From JBHHZJ01 sp046758005 (lineage in GTDB: Bacteria; Pseudomonadota; Alphaproteobacteria; Kiloniellales; J153): a stretch of 33,785 nucleotides of DNA. The notes under the pieces were generated by a model that saw nothing but the letters and a program-made list of their open reading frames with translations, did no database searches and had not been told where the DNA came from. Shown piece by piece: positions 8,106 to 15,935 of this stretch (positions are counted from its first letter, which is position 1; each line of letters opens with the position of its first letter). Where the stretch lies: positions 1-33,785 of the forward strand of contig JBHHZJ010000028.1 of assembly GCA_046758005.1 (NCBI GenBank), in the 5' to 3' direction. The translations under genes and the position numbers were made by a program.

Positions 8106-8573
8106 TATTATTCTCCTGATACTTCCTACGGCGGGCTCGACGCGGAGCCGCCCCTGGCGTCCCGTCCCGGGATCATCGCGCCGCACGTCCCAACGCGCGC
8201 CGGGACAGCGAGCGCGGAGGATCGCCGTCGCGGAACCTTCTTCTTCCGGTCCCGACCCGGGCGGCGAAGGCCGAAGAGCCACGCGGTGGGACGGCAGGCC
8301 GGATCGCGTGGCGCGTAGTCCATCGTTAATAAGATATTCGGAAAGTCTGCCCAATTTACGATACCACCGGAACATCGGCGCCGGCGCGGCCATGCTCAAG
8401 AAGACCCTATCGGCGAGCCTGCCATCACCGGCCGCGGTCTTGGACGAGGTGCGGCTGGAGCCGGGCTCCACCTGCTCCACACGCCTTGCCGGGGCGGGGT
8501 CGGCACGGGCCGAACCCGTCGTTTGTGAACACCGCACCGGCCGAGCGACGAGGAAACGGCTTGGGAAAGGACC
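8106..8573. other. Intergenic stretch between divergent units, no gene seen
   Basis: Open frames on either strand here show no recognisable family and no good start sites. The stretch presumably holds the promoter of the receiver gene; a locally AT-rich segment at about 8324-8358 is the likeliest place, but I cannot name convincing hexamers. A perfect hairpin with arms TGGAGCC (8456-8462) and GGCTCCA (8464-8470) around a single base lies about 105 nt before the receiver start; its role is unknown. Confidence 0.55.
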
Positions 8574-8957
8574 ATGGCGCGAATCCTATTGATCGACGAT
8601 GAGACGGAGTTTCGCCAGACCATCCGCCTGATGCTCGAGCAGGCCGGCCACGAGGTGCTGGAGGCCGGGAATGGCACGGACGGCGTCGAGATGCACAAAT
8701 CGATGGACCCGGATCTGATCATCACCGACATCATCATGCCGCAGAAGGAGGGTATCGAGACGATCCTCGCCCTGCGGCGTCACGACGCTAAGGCCAGGAT
8801 CATCGCGATTTCCGGCGGGGGCCGGCTCAAGATGGCCGACTTCCTGACGGTCGCGCGCAAGTTCGGGGCCAGCCATACGCTGGCCAAGCCGTTCCGGCGC
8901 GAGCAGCTTCTCGAGGCCGTGCGGGAATGCCTCGCTGGGCCGGTTCCGGCGGCCTGA
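8574..8957 (+). CDS. Single-domain CheY-like response regulator
   Basis: This 127-residue protein is a stand-alone receiver domain. It has the acidic pair D8-D9 (with E10), the phospho-accepting D52 in LIITDIIMP, S80 in IAISGGGR, and the conserved lysine K105 in LAKPF. No output domain follows, so it must act by protein contact, as in phosphorelays or motility control. The ATG is preceded by GGAAAGGACC. The loop ISGGGRLKMADFL is characteristic of a group of small receivers common in alphaproteobacteria. There is no histidine kinase or chemotaxis gene nearby, so it is an orphan and its partner is unknown. Confidence 0.92.
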   Translation: MARILLIDDETEFRQTIRLMLEQAGHEVLEAGNGTDGVEMHKSMDPDLIITDIIMPQKEGIETILALRRHDAKARIIAISGGGRLKMADFLTVARKFGASHTLAKPFRREQLLEAVRECLAGPVPAA

Positions 8958-8972
8958 CCGGGCGCGGCCCGG
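8958..8972 (+). terminator. GC hairpin directly after the receiver gene
   Basis: Arms CCGGGC (8958-8963) and GCCCGG (8967-8972) around GCG begin on the base after the stop codon. A second small hairpin (CCGCG, AAC, CGCGG) follows at about 8977-8989. Neither is followed by a T run, so termination is only suggested. Confidence 0.3.
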
Positions 8973-9138
8973 CCGACCGCGAACCGCGGCGGGCGCTTCG
9001 GCCGCCACCGCCTCCGGATAGTGCGGGCGCGCGCCGCGGGGTTGCCGGCCCGTGCCTCACGTGAAATAAGCACGAGCGAAGCATTCTTCCCGCCGCGTTC
9101 GCATGGGCGCGGCGGGCCAACGACGAACGGCGGCCGTC

Positions 9139-9873
9139 ATGAGCATTTGGGGCAAGGTTCTGGGTGGCGCCGCGGGCTTCGCGCTCGGCGGACCCTTGGG
9201 CGCGCTCATCGGCGCGGTGGCCGGCCACGCGGTGGACAAGATGCGCGAGGCCCCGCGCGAGGGCGCCGAGGCCGACGCGACCAAGAAGATCGCCTTCACC
9301 ATCGGCGTGATCGTGCTCGGCGCCAAGATGGCCAAGGCGGACGGCCGCGTGACCCGTGACGAGATCGAGGCCTTCAAGCAGGTCTTCCACGTCCCGCGCG
9401 AGGAACTGAGGAACGTGGGCCGCCTGTTCAACCAGGCGCGCCGCGACGCGGGCGGCTTCGAGCCTTACGCGCGCCAGATCGGGCGCATGTTCCGCAGCAA
9501 CCCGGCCGTGCTCGAGGAACTGCTCAACGGCCTGTTCCACATCGCCCGCGCCGATGGCGAGGTCACCCCGGACGAGCTGAGCTATCTGGAAAGCGTCGCC
9601 ACGATCCTCGGCCTGGACGCCGCGCAGTGGGACCGAATCCGCGCCGCCAACGTGGGCCCGGACGAGTCCGACCCTTACGTCATTCTGGGCGTGGCCCGGG
9701 ACGCGAGCCGCGCCGACATCAAGGCGGCGTACCGCAAGCTGGTGCGCGAGAACCACCCCGACCGGCTCGTCGCCCAAGGCATGCCTCAGGAGTTCGTCGA
9801 CCTGGCGAACAAGCGCCTGGCGACGATCAACTCGGCCTACGAGCGGATCGGTCGCCAGCGCGAAGCCTCCTGA
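9139..9873 (+). CDS. djlA: TerB-like and J-domain co-chaperone (DjlA-like)
   Basis: This 244-residue protein begins with a Gly/Ala-rich hydrophobic segment (about 7-30) that may insert in the inner membrane. It continues with a TerB-like helical domain (about 52-165, including AKADGRVTRDEIEAF and ARADGEVTPDEL, two Asp-rich motifs) and ends with a J domain (about 179-240). The J domain has the HPD tripeptide at 206-208 needed to stimulate DnaK. This order matches DjlA-type membrane co-chaperones. I chose the ATG at 9139 (MSIWGKVLGG) because the glycine-rich N-terminus begins there; an in-frame start at 9103 would add 12 unlikely residues. The stop overlaps the next ATG by one base (TGATG), indicating an operon. 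Confidence 0.85.
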   Translation: MSIWGKVLGGAAGFALGGPLGALIGAVAGHAVDKMREAPREGAEADATKKIAFTIGVIVLGAKMAKADGRVTRDEIEAFKQVFHVPREELRNVGRLFNQARRDAGGFEPYARQIGRMFRSNPAVLEELLNGLFHIARADGEVTPDELSYLESVATILGLDAAQWDRIRAANVGPDESDPYVILGVARDASRADIKAAYRKLVRENHPDRLVAQGMPQEFVDLANKRLATINSAYERIGRQREAS

Positions 9874-10817
9874 TGGCGCCGCGCGCCTTTTCGGACGCGC
9901 GCGAGCGGGCCGCCGTTGGCAAGGCCCCGGCGCCCTTGGCGATCCGTCCGCTGCACGTGGCCCTGTTCGTGCTCATCGCCGCGGTGTGGGGTGCGAACTT
10001 CGCGGTCGCCAAGATCGGGCTGGAGCAGCTGCCGCCGATCCTGATGATGGCGCTGCGCTGGGGGCTGGTGGGCGTCCTGTTGGCGCCGTTCGCCGCCGCG
10101 CCCCGGGGCCACTGGCGCGAGGTGCTGCTGGTCTCGTTCACGCTCGGTTTCCTGCACTTCGCCCTCATGTTCACGGGCCTGCGCGAGATCGACGCGGCGA
10201 TGGCGGCGATCGCCATCCAGCTCCAGGTGCCCTTCGCCGCGCTGCTCGCCGCGGTCGTGTTCAAGGACCGGCTGGGCTGGCGGCGGGCGCTGGGCATGGC
10301 GACCGCGTTTGCCGGGGTGGCGATCGTCGCCGGCCAGCCGCGCCTCGGCGGGCACTATCTCGCGCTCGCCATGGTCATCGCCGCGGCCTGCATCTGGTCG
10401 GTCGCCAACATCCAGATCAAGCTGATGGGCAAGATCGACGGCATAACGTTGAACGCCTGGATCGGCATGCTCGCCGCGCCGCAGCTCGCGCTGGCTTCGC
10501 TGGTGCTCGAGGACGGGCAGGCGGCGGCCTTGGCCACGGCCGACTGGCGCGCGCTGATGTCGGTGCTGTATCAGGCCGTGCTCGTCGTCGGCTTCGGCTA
10601 CGGCGCTTGGTACTGGCTGCTGCGCCGGTACGCGGTCAATCAGGTCATGCCTTTCATGCTGCTGGTGCCGGTGTTCGGAGTCTTGTCCGGAGCCGCGTTC
10701 CTGGGCGAGCCGCTGACCCTGGCGCTGATCGGCGGCGGCGCGCTGACGGTCCTGGGGGTCGGCATCATCATCGTGCGCCGGCCCAGGCTCGTCGCGCCCG
10801 AGGCCGAGCGGGTTTGA
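9873..10817 (+). CDS. DMT-superfamily permease with two EamA domains
   Basis: This 314-residue membrane protein has about ten helices in two EamA repeats (about 28-160 and 168-302). The first begins HVALFVLIAAVWGANFAVAK and includes FTGLREIDAAMAAI; the second begins YLALAMVIAAACIWSVANIQ and ends EPLTLALIGGGALTVLGVGI. The family exports or exchanges amino acids, nucleotide sugars and other metabolites, and the substrate cannot be told from sequence. The ATG at 9873 shares one base with the djlA stop, and its own stop shares one base with the next ATG (10817), so the three genes are translationally coupled. The frame extends upstream into djlA, but that part is a shadow. Confidence 0.92.
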   Translation: MAPRAFSDARERAAVGKAPAPLAIRPLHVALFVLIAAVWGANFAVAKIGLEQLPPILMMALRWGLVGVLLAPFAAAPRGHWREVLLVSFTLGFLHFALMFTGLREIDAAMAAIAIQLQVPFAALLAAVVFKDRLGWRRALGMATAFAGVAIVAGQPRLGGHYLALAMVIAAACIWSVANIQIKLMGKIDGITLNAWIGMLAAPQLALASLVLEDGQAAALATADWRALMSVLYQAVLVVGFGYGAWYWLLRRYAVNQVMPFMLLVPVFGVLSGAAFLGEPLTLALIGGGALTVLGVGIIIVRRPRLVAPEAERV

Positions 10818-11524
10818 TGCCCCGGATCGTGGAGCGGGCCTCGCCCAACTTCGACGCCCGGCCCACGGGCCAGGCGGTCGATTTGCTGCTCCTGCACTAC
10901 ACCGGAATGCCGAGCGCCCGGGCCGCACTGGCGCGCATGTGCGACCCGGCGGCCAAGGTGAGCGCCCATTACTGCATCGACGAGGACGGGACCGTGTTCC
11001 GCCTCGTGTCGGAAGACAGGCGGGCCTGGCACGCCGGGGCCAGCGCCTGGGCCGGGGTGCGCGACATCAACGCCCGCGCGATCGGCATCGAGCTGGTCAA
11101 CCCCGGGCACGAGTTCGGCTACCGCCCGTTCCCCGAGGCCCAGATGACGGCGCTGATCGGCCTGTGCCGCGACGTCCTGGCGCGGCACCCGATCCCGCCG
11201 CACCGCGTGCTCGGCCATTCCGACGTCGCGCCGCTGCGCAAGCGCGACCCGGGCGAGCTGTTCGACTGGGCGCGCCTGGCCGAGGCCGGCGTCGGCTTGT
11301 GGCCCGGCCGAGCAGCGCCGGCCGCGGCCCCGGACGAGGGCGAGGCGAAGCGCCGCTTTGCCGCGCTCGGCTACGAGTATCTGGACGAGGACTTCGCCGC
11401 CGTGGTGCGCGCCTTCCAGCGCCACTTCCGGCCCGCGGCGATAACCGGCGCGGTAGACGAGGACACGGCCGGGCGGCTTGCCGCAGTCCACGGCCTGATT
11501 GACCGGAGCCCCGCGCGTCCCTAA
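10817..11524 (+). CDS. ampD: N-acetylmuramoyl-L-alanine amidase, AmpD type, with peptidoglycan-binding domain
   Basis: This 235-residue zinc amidase cleaves the MurNAc-L-Ala bond. The Amidase_2 domain spans about 20-155, with probable zinc ligands H27 (LLLHYTG), H134 (LGHSDVAP) and D144 (KRDPG), catalytic E92 (IGIELVNPG) and K142. A short helical peptidoglycan-binding-like domain follows (about 172-225). There is no signal peptide, which fits a cytoplasmic enzyme recycling 1,6-anhydro-muropeptides in the manner of AmpD. The gene starts with ATG in a TGATG junction with the permease. It lies just before rnpB and the dcw cluster, linking wall recycling to wall synthesis. A periplasmic AmiD-like role is less likely without an export signal. 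Confidence 0.9.
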   Translation: MPRIVERASPNFDARPTGQAVDLLLLHYTGMPSARAALARMCDPAAKVSAHYCIDEDGTVFRLVSEDRRAWHAGASAWAGVRDINARAIGIELVNPGHEFGYRPFPEAQMTALIGLCRDVLARHPIPPHRVLGHSDVAPLRKRDPGELFDWARLAEAGVGLWPGRAAPAAAPDEGEAKRRFAALGYEYLDEDFAAVVRAFQRHFRPAAITGAVDEDTAGRLAAVHGLIDRSPARP

Positions 11525-11528
11525 CTAT
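11499..11528 (+). promoter_or_regulatory. Probable rnpB promoter overlapping the end of the amidase gene
   Basis: TTGACC (11499-11504) is a good -35 hexamer, followed after 18 nt by AACTAT (11523-11528) as -10. A start about 6-7 nt further on falls at about 11534, which coincides with the 5' end of the RNase P P1 stem. The -10 overlaps the amidase stop codon TAA (11522-11524). Confidence 0.55.
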
Positions 11529-11532
11529 GAAT

Positions 11533-11936
<404 letters not shown>

Positions 11937-12047
11937 TAACCTCCTTTCATTTGCCGCGCCTGCGGGCCGAAAATCCACGGAGACCGCCGGTTCGAGGCCG
12001 TGTCCGGGGCGGCGCGCCCGCGAAGGGTCGTCGAATGTCCTTCAAAA

Positions 12048-12062
12048 GAACGTTGCAAGAAC
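12048..12062. promoter_or_regulatory. GAAC-N7-GAAC direct repeat, LexA-like box
   Basis: GAAC (12048-12051) and GAAC (12059-12062) are separated by exactly 7 nt. Read on the other strand this is GTTC-N7-GTTC, the published form of the LexA operator in alphaproteobacteria. It lies in the spacer of the possible promoter at 12041-12070, where a repressor would occlude RNA polymerase. A single 8-base match can arise by chance, so this is a candidate only. Confidence 0.4.
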
Positions 12063-12187
12063 AAAATTATGCCACAGTTCGCATGAACACTCGATGGCAC
12101 GCGATAAATTGGGGCTGTGACAAATCTGTGGCACTACATAGGCGGGGTTCGTCGATCTCTTTTTCTATCCCTGACTTTTACTTGCAC

Positions 12188-12232
12188 TCCCATTGACTCC
12201 CATGATATCCCATGATACCCCATTAGGTCCCA
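12188..12232 (-). promoter_or_regulatory. Array of five MraZ-type boxes (TGGGN, 10-bp period)
   Basis: On the plus strand NCCCA occurs at 12188, 12198, 12208, 12218 and 12228, exactly 10 bp apart; on the minus strand this reads TGGGA four times and TGGGG once. MraZ is known to bind direct TGGGN repeats spaced by 5 nt in front of mraZ in E. coli, where three copies are present. Here there are five, about 83 nt upstream of the mraZ start, so autoregulation of the dcw operon is very likely. Confidence 0.82.
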
Positions 12233-12314
12233 TTGGTGGGCCGGAAGGCCGCACCTGCAAGGCGGCCAGGCATAGGGGCGTAGGGGTCAGCGGCGCGTGC
12301 CGCGGGAGAGACGT

Positions 12315-12785
12315 GTGGCGGTCTTCGTCGGCACCTTTCATAACAAGGTCGACCGTAAGGGTCGGGTCTCGGTGCCCGCCCAGTTCCGCCAGAATCTGGC
12401 CGGGCAATCCTTTCACGGCATCGTGGCACTTCCGTCGCATCGGGTCCCGGCCATCGACGTGTACGGCTTCGACTTCATAGACCGGCTGAACGACAGCATG
12501 GCGGCGTCGATGGACTTCTACTCCGAGTCCCAGGACGACCTGGCGACCACCATCTTCGGGGATTCCCAGATGCTGCCCTTCGACGGCGAGGGGCGGGTCA
12601 TCCTGCCGCCCGAGCTTGCCGAGCACGCCGGCATCACCGACCGCGCCTCGTTCGTCGGCAAGGGGCAGATCTTCCAGATCTGGCAGCCCGAGGCGCTGAA
12701 GCGCCACAAGGAGGAGGCGCGCGCGCGCGTCAGGTCGCAGGGCGTAACCCTGCCGCTGCGCCCGCCCGGCGGGGGCGGGTCATGA
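12315..12785 (+). CDS. mraZ: Transcriptional regulator MraZ
   Basis: This 156-residue DNA-binding protein of the AbrB-like fold forms a ring-shaped oligomer and represses its own operon. Both signature DxxxR motifs are present: D13-R17 in VDRKGRVSVP and D90-R94 in FDGEGRVILP. I chose the GTG at 12315 (MAVFVGTF) because it has a GGGAGAG site 4 nt upstream and because relatives begin only a few residues before the sequence FxxTFxNKxDxKGR. An in-frame GTG at 12297 would add six residues without a good ribosome binding site. The stop overlaps the rsmH start by 4 nt (ATGA). The upstream boxes are its probable target. Confidence 0.95.
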   Translation: MAVFVGTFHNKVDRKGRVSVPAQFRQNLAGQSFHGIVALPSHRVPAIDVYGFDFIDRLNDSMAASMDFYSESQDDLATTIFGDSQMLPFDGEGRVILPPELAEHAGITDRASFVGKGQIFQIWQPEALKRHKEEARARVRSQGVTLPLRPPGGGGS

Positions 12786-13813
12786 GCGCGAGCGCCGACG
12801 GCTCGCCCGTGGAGGCGCCGGGCGGCCATGTCCCGGTCATGCTGCGCGAGGTTCTCGAGGTTCTCGCCCCGCGCGACGGCGCCATCTACGTCGACGCCAC
12901 CTTCGGCGCCGGCGGGTACGCCACCGCGATCCTGGACGCGGCCGAGTGCCGCGTGTGGGGCATCGACCGTGACCCGCAGGCCGTGGCGCGCGCGGCCGGG
13001 CTCGTGCGTCGCTACACCGGGCGGCTGACCGTGATCGCCGGCCGGTTCGGCGCCATGCACCGCCTGCTCTGCGGCCACGGTGTCGATACGGTCGACGGCG
13101 TCGCCCTGGACCTCGGCGTGTCGTCGATGCAGTTGGACGCGCCGGAGCGCGGTTTCTCCTTTCGCGCCGACGGGCCGCTCGACATGCGCATGGAGTGCGA
13201 AGGGGGCCCCAGCGCGGCCGAGGTCATCAACGCGCTCTCCGAGAGCGAGCTGGCCGACCTGATTCGCCGTTACGGCGAGGAGCGCCGAGCCCGCCAGGTC
13301 GCCCGGGCGATTGTCGGCGCGCGGCGCGAGCGTCCGATCGAGCGCACCGTCCAGTTGGCCGAGATCGTGCGCAAGGCGGTGGGCCGCCGCGCCAAGGGCG
13401 GTGGCGGCATCGACCCCGCGACCCGCACCTTCCAGGCGCTGCGCATCCACGTCAATGACGAGATGGGCGAACTCGAACGCGGCCTGCGCGGGGCCGAGCG
13501 CTTGCTCGCGCCTGGCGGCCGCCTCGCCGTGGTCGCGTTTCATTCGCTCGAGGACCGCATCGTCAAGACCTTCCTCAAGGAACGCAGCGGCGCCGGGCCG
13601 CGCGGCCCGCGCCACCTGCCGGAGGAAGCCGGGGCGACGCGCCGCAGCCCGACCTTCGAGCCCCTGTTCAGGGGCGCTTGCCGGCCCAGCCGGGCGGAAC
13701 GCGACGCCAATCCACGCGCCCGTTCCGCCCGGTTGCGGGCCGCTCGGCGCACCGCGGCGCCGGCGTGGCAGACCGAGATGGAGGCCGCCTGCGGCCCGAG
13801 GAACGCGCCATGA
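12782..13813 (+). CDS. rsmH: 16S rRNA (cytosine(1402)-N(4))-methyltransferase RsmH
   Basis: This 343-residue SAM-dependent methyltransferase (formerly MraW) modifies C1402 of 16S rRNA in the ribosomal P site. It has the N-terminal HVPVMLREVLEVL, the SAM-binding VDATFGAGGYATAIL (about 37-51), GVALDLGVSSMQLD (about 106-119), an RGFSFRADGPLDMRM segment, and the C-terminal VVAFHSLEDRIVK. The length is slightly over the usual 300-330 because of a basic, Arg/Ala-rich C-terminus. The gene is joined by 4-nt ATGA overlaps to mraZ before and ftsL after, the standard place in the dcw cluster. Confidence 0.97.
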   Translation: MSASADGSPVEAPGGHVPVMLREVLEVLAPRDGAIYVDATFGAGGYATAILDAAECRVWGIDRDPQAVARAAGLVRRYTGRLTVIAGRFGAMHRLLCGHGVDTVDGVALDLGVSSMQLDAPERGFSFRADGPLDMRMECEGGPSAAEVINALSESELADLIRRYGEERRARQVARAIVGARRERPIERTVQLAEIVRKAVGRRAKGGGGIDPATRTFQALRIHVNDEMGELERGLRGAERLLAPGGRLAVVAFHSLEDRIVKTFLKERSGAGPRGPRHLPEEAGATRRSPTFEPLFRGACRPSRAERDANPRARSARLRAARRTAAPAWQTEMEAACGPRNAP

Positions 13814-14181
13814 CCAGGCTCGCCGCTCCCTTGTGCTTGGCCATGGCCGCCGCCGCGGCCGTGTTCCTCTTTCACGTCAAGTACCAGGTCCGCGAGATCG
13901 AGCGCACGCTCGCGACCACGCACCGCGCGATCCTGGACCATCAGGAAGCCTTGCAGGTCCTGCGCACCGAGTGGAGCTACCTCAACCATCCGGCGCGGAT
14001 CGCCGATCTGGCGACGCGGCACCTTGGGTTGCGCCCCATCCCGGCCAGCCAAGTCATCCGCCTCGAGGACCTGCCGGCGCGTGCGGCCCGGCTGGAGCTG
14101 GCCGACCACCGCGACCGCGGACCGCCGGCGACGAGCCGCCCATCCAAGGGCGGGGCGCGCAAGTCAGGGAAGCCCGAATGA
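13810..14181 (+). CDS. ftsL: Cell division protein FtsL
   Basis: This 123-residue bitopic protein has a short cytoplasmic start, one membrane segment (about 5-22), a periplasmic coiled coil (about 25-62) and the alphaproteobacterial motif LNHPARIADLATRHLGL. FtsL partners with FtsB and FtsQ and activates the FtsWI septal synthase. The tail (about 95-123) is basic and low in complexity. The ATG at 13810 overlaps the rsmH stop by 4 nt, which decides the start: a longer frame beginning inside rsmH is rejected. The stop overlaps ftsI by 4 nt. Family assignment rests on size, topology, motif and position, because FtsL sequences vary widely. Confidence 0.92.
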   Translation: MTRLAAPLCLAMAAAAAVFLFHVKYQVREIERTLATTHRAILDHQEALQVLRTEWSYLNHPARIADLATRHLGLRPIPASQVIRLEDLPARAARLELADHRDRGPPATSRPSKGGARKSGKPE

Positions 14182-15935
14182 CCGAACCCCCGAGCCCGAG
14201 CACGCCGCCCATGCGACCGCAGGCCCCGGCCGCGCGCCCCTCGCCGAGGACGAAAGTTGTCCTGACGGGCAATGCCGCGCAGGCGCTCGAAACGGGTCGC
14301 ACACGCCTTTTGGTGGCCGGCGTGGTCTTCGCGCTCGCCTTCCTGGTCGTCGCCTGGCGCCTGGTCGACCTCGCCCTGCTGAGCCAGGGCCGGGAACCCA
14401 GAATCGCCGAAGCCACGAGCCCGCCGCGTCTGCACACCGGGCGCGCGGACATCGTCGACCGCAACGGCGTCGTGCTGGCCACGAGCCTGCCCACGGCCTC
14501 GCTGTACGCGGACCCGCGCCAAATCTTCGACCCGCACGAGGCCGCAGCGGCGCTGGCGCGCGCCCTGCCCGCGTTGCCGCAAAGCGAGGTGCGCGCCAAG
14601 CTCGCGAGCGCACGCAGCTTCGTCTGGCTGAAGCGCAACCTGACCCCGCGCGAGCAGTACGCCGTCAATCGGCTCGGCATTCCGGGACTGCACTTCCGGC
14701 GCGAACCGCGCCGCATCTATCCGCACGGCGAACTCACCGCGCACATCGTCGGTTTCACCGACGTGGACAACAACGGCCTGGCCGGGATCGAGCGCTCGTT
14801 CGACGAGGTGCTGCGCACCGCGCCCGACCCGTTGGCGGTGAGCCTCGACCTGCGGGTCCAGCACGTGGTGGCCCAGGAACTGGCCGCGGCCCGGGGGGAA
14901 TTCCGGGCGATCGGCGCGGCGGCCCTCGTCCTCGACGCGGGCACGGGCGAGATCCTGGCCATGGTGTCGCTGCCGACCTTCGATCCGAACCAGCCGGGCC
15001 TGGCCTCCGACGACGACCTGTTCAACCGGGCGAGCCTGGGCGTCTACGAGATGGGCTCGGTGTTCAAGATCTTCACCACCGCCCTGGCGCTCGACGAGGG
15101 CGTGGTGACCCTCGACGACGGTTACGACACCAGTCGGCCGATCCGCGTGGCGCGCTTCACGATCACCGATTACAAGCCGAAGAACCGCTGGCTTTCGGTA
15201 CCTGAAATCTTCATGTATTCGAGCAACATCGGCGCCGTGCGCATGGCCATGGAGGCCGGAACCGCGGCACAGAAGGCGTTTCTCGGCCGCCTCGGCCTGA
15301 CCCGCCCGGCGCGCATCGAGCTGGCCGAGGTCGGCCAGCCGATGGTTCCCTCCCCCTGGCGCGAGATCAACACGATGACCATCTCTTACGGCCACGGCCT
15401 GGCGGTCAGCCCGGTGCAGTTCGTCAGCGCAGTGGCCGCGGTGGTCAACGGCGGCGAGCTGTACCCGCCGACCCTGATCAAGCGGGCCCGGGGCGAGCGC
15501 CTGGTGGTCCGCCGGGTCATCGGCCGCGAGACCTCGCGCCAGATGCGCCAGTTGATGCGCCTGGTGGTGCGCCGCGGCACCGGCCGCAAGGCCGACGCCC
15601 GGGGCTACCTGGTCGGGGGCAAGACCGGCACCGCCGACAAGCTGGTCGGCGGACGCTACGCGCGCGACGCGCGCCTCGCCTCGTTCGTCGGCGCGTTTCC
15701 GATGAACGATCCGCGCTACGTGGTTTTCGTGATGCTCGACCAGCCGACCGGCAACAAGCGGACCCACGGCTACGCCACGGGCGGCTGGGTCGCCGCGCCG
15801 GTGGTGCGCCGCGTGATCGAGCGGATCGGCCCGCTTCTCCGCGTCGAGCCGGTTCCCGAGACGGTCGAACCGGACGCGAGCGAGCGGCTGCTCGTCCGCG
15901 CCAAGGCGGGGGCACCGAGGGTTGCGGCTAACTGA
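14178..15935 (+). CDS. ftsI: Septal peptidoglycan transpeptidase FtsI (PBP3)
   Basis: This 585-residue class B penicillin-binding protein cross-links septal peptidoglycan together with FtsW. It has a cytoplasmic Pro-rich start, one membrane segment (about 42-66), a pedestal domain starting around RADIVDRNGVVLATSL, and a transpeptidase domain (about 245-560). Catalytic motifs are S294-V-F-K297, S348-S-N350 and K482-T-G-T485. The length is typical. The ATG at 14178 overlaps ftsL by 4 nt; frames extending upstream are shadows. The gene end overlaps the murE TTG start by 14 nt. A C-terminal Glu/Pro-containing tail (about 552-585) is likely disordered. Confidence 0.97.
   Translation: MTEPPSPSTPPMRPQAPAARPSPRTKVVLTGNAAQALETGRTRLLVAGVVFALAFLVVAWRLVDLALLSQGREPRIAEATSPPRLHTGRADIVDRNGVVLATSLPTASLYADPRQIFDPHEAAAALARALPALPQSEVRAKLASARSFVWLKRNLTPREQYAVNRLGIPGLHFRREPRRIYPHGELTAHIVGFTDVDNNGLAGIERSFDEVLRTAPDPLAVSLDLRVQHVVAQELAAARGEFRAIGAAALVLDAGTGEILAMVSLPTFDPNQPGLASDDDLFNRASLGVYEMGSVFKIFTTALALDEGVVTLDDGYDTSRPIRVARFTITDYKPKNRWLSVPEIFMYSSNIGAVRMAMEAGTAAQKAFLGRLGLTRPARIELAEVGQPMVPSPWREINTMTISYGHGLAVSPVQFVSAVAAVVNGGELYPPTLIKRARGERLVVRRVIGRETSRQMRQLMRLVVRRGTGRKADARGYLVGGKTGTADKLVGGRYARDARLASFVGAFPMNDPRYVVFVMLDQPTGNKRTHGYATGGWVAAPVVRRVIERIGPLLRVEPVPETVEPDASERLLVRAKAGAPRVAAN

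Larger units (their letters stand above)
11937..12314 (+). other. Regulatory interval between rnpB and mraZ
   Basis: No protein gene is seen. The interval is clearly richer in A and T than its surroundings from about 12040 to 12235. It contains a LexA-like direct repeat (12048-12062), an 8-bp inverted repeat TGCCACAG (12070-12077) with CTGTGGCA (12126-12133), and five MraZ-type boxes (12188-12232). A possible promoter places TTCAAA (12041-12046) 18 nt before AATTAT (12065-12070), and TTGCAC (12182-12187) and TTGACT (12193-12198) are further -35 candidates without a convincing -10. The dcw operon promoter must lie here, but I cannot fix it. Confidence 0.6.

Noticed and set aside
8088..8537. 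Minus-strand frame of 149 codons in the interval before the receiver gene
   Set aside because: It has no family resemblance, lacks a good ribosome binding site, and would read through the AT-rich promoter and operator region.
12297..12314. Earlier GTG start for mraZ
   Set aside because: It would add six residues and has no good ribosome binding site, while the GTG at 12315 has GGGAGAG at a workable distance and gives the usual N-terminus.
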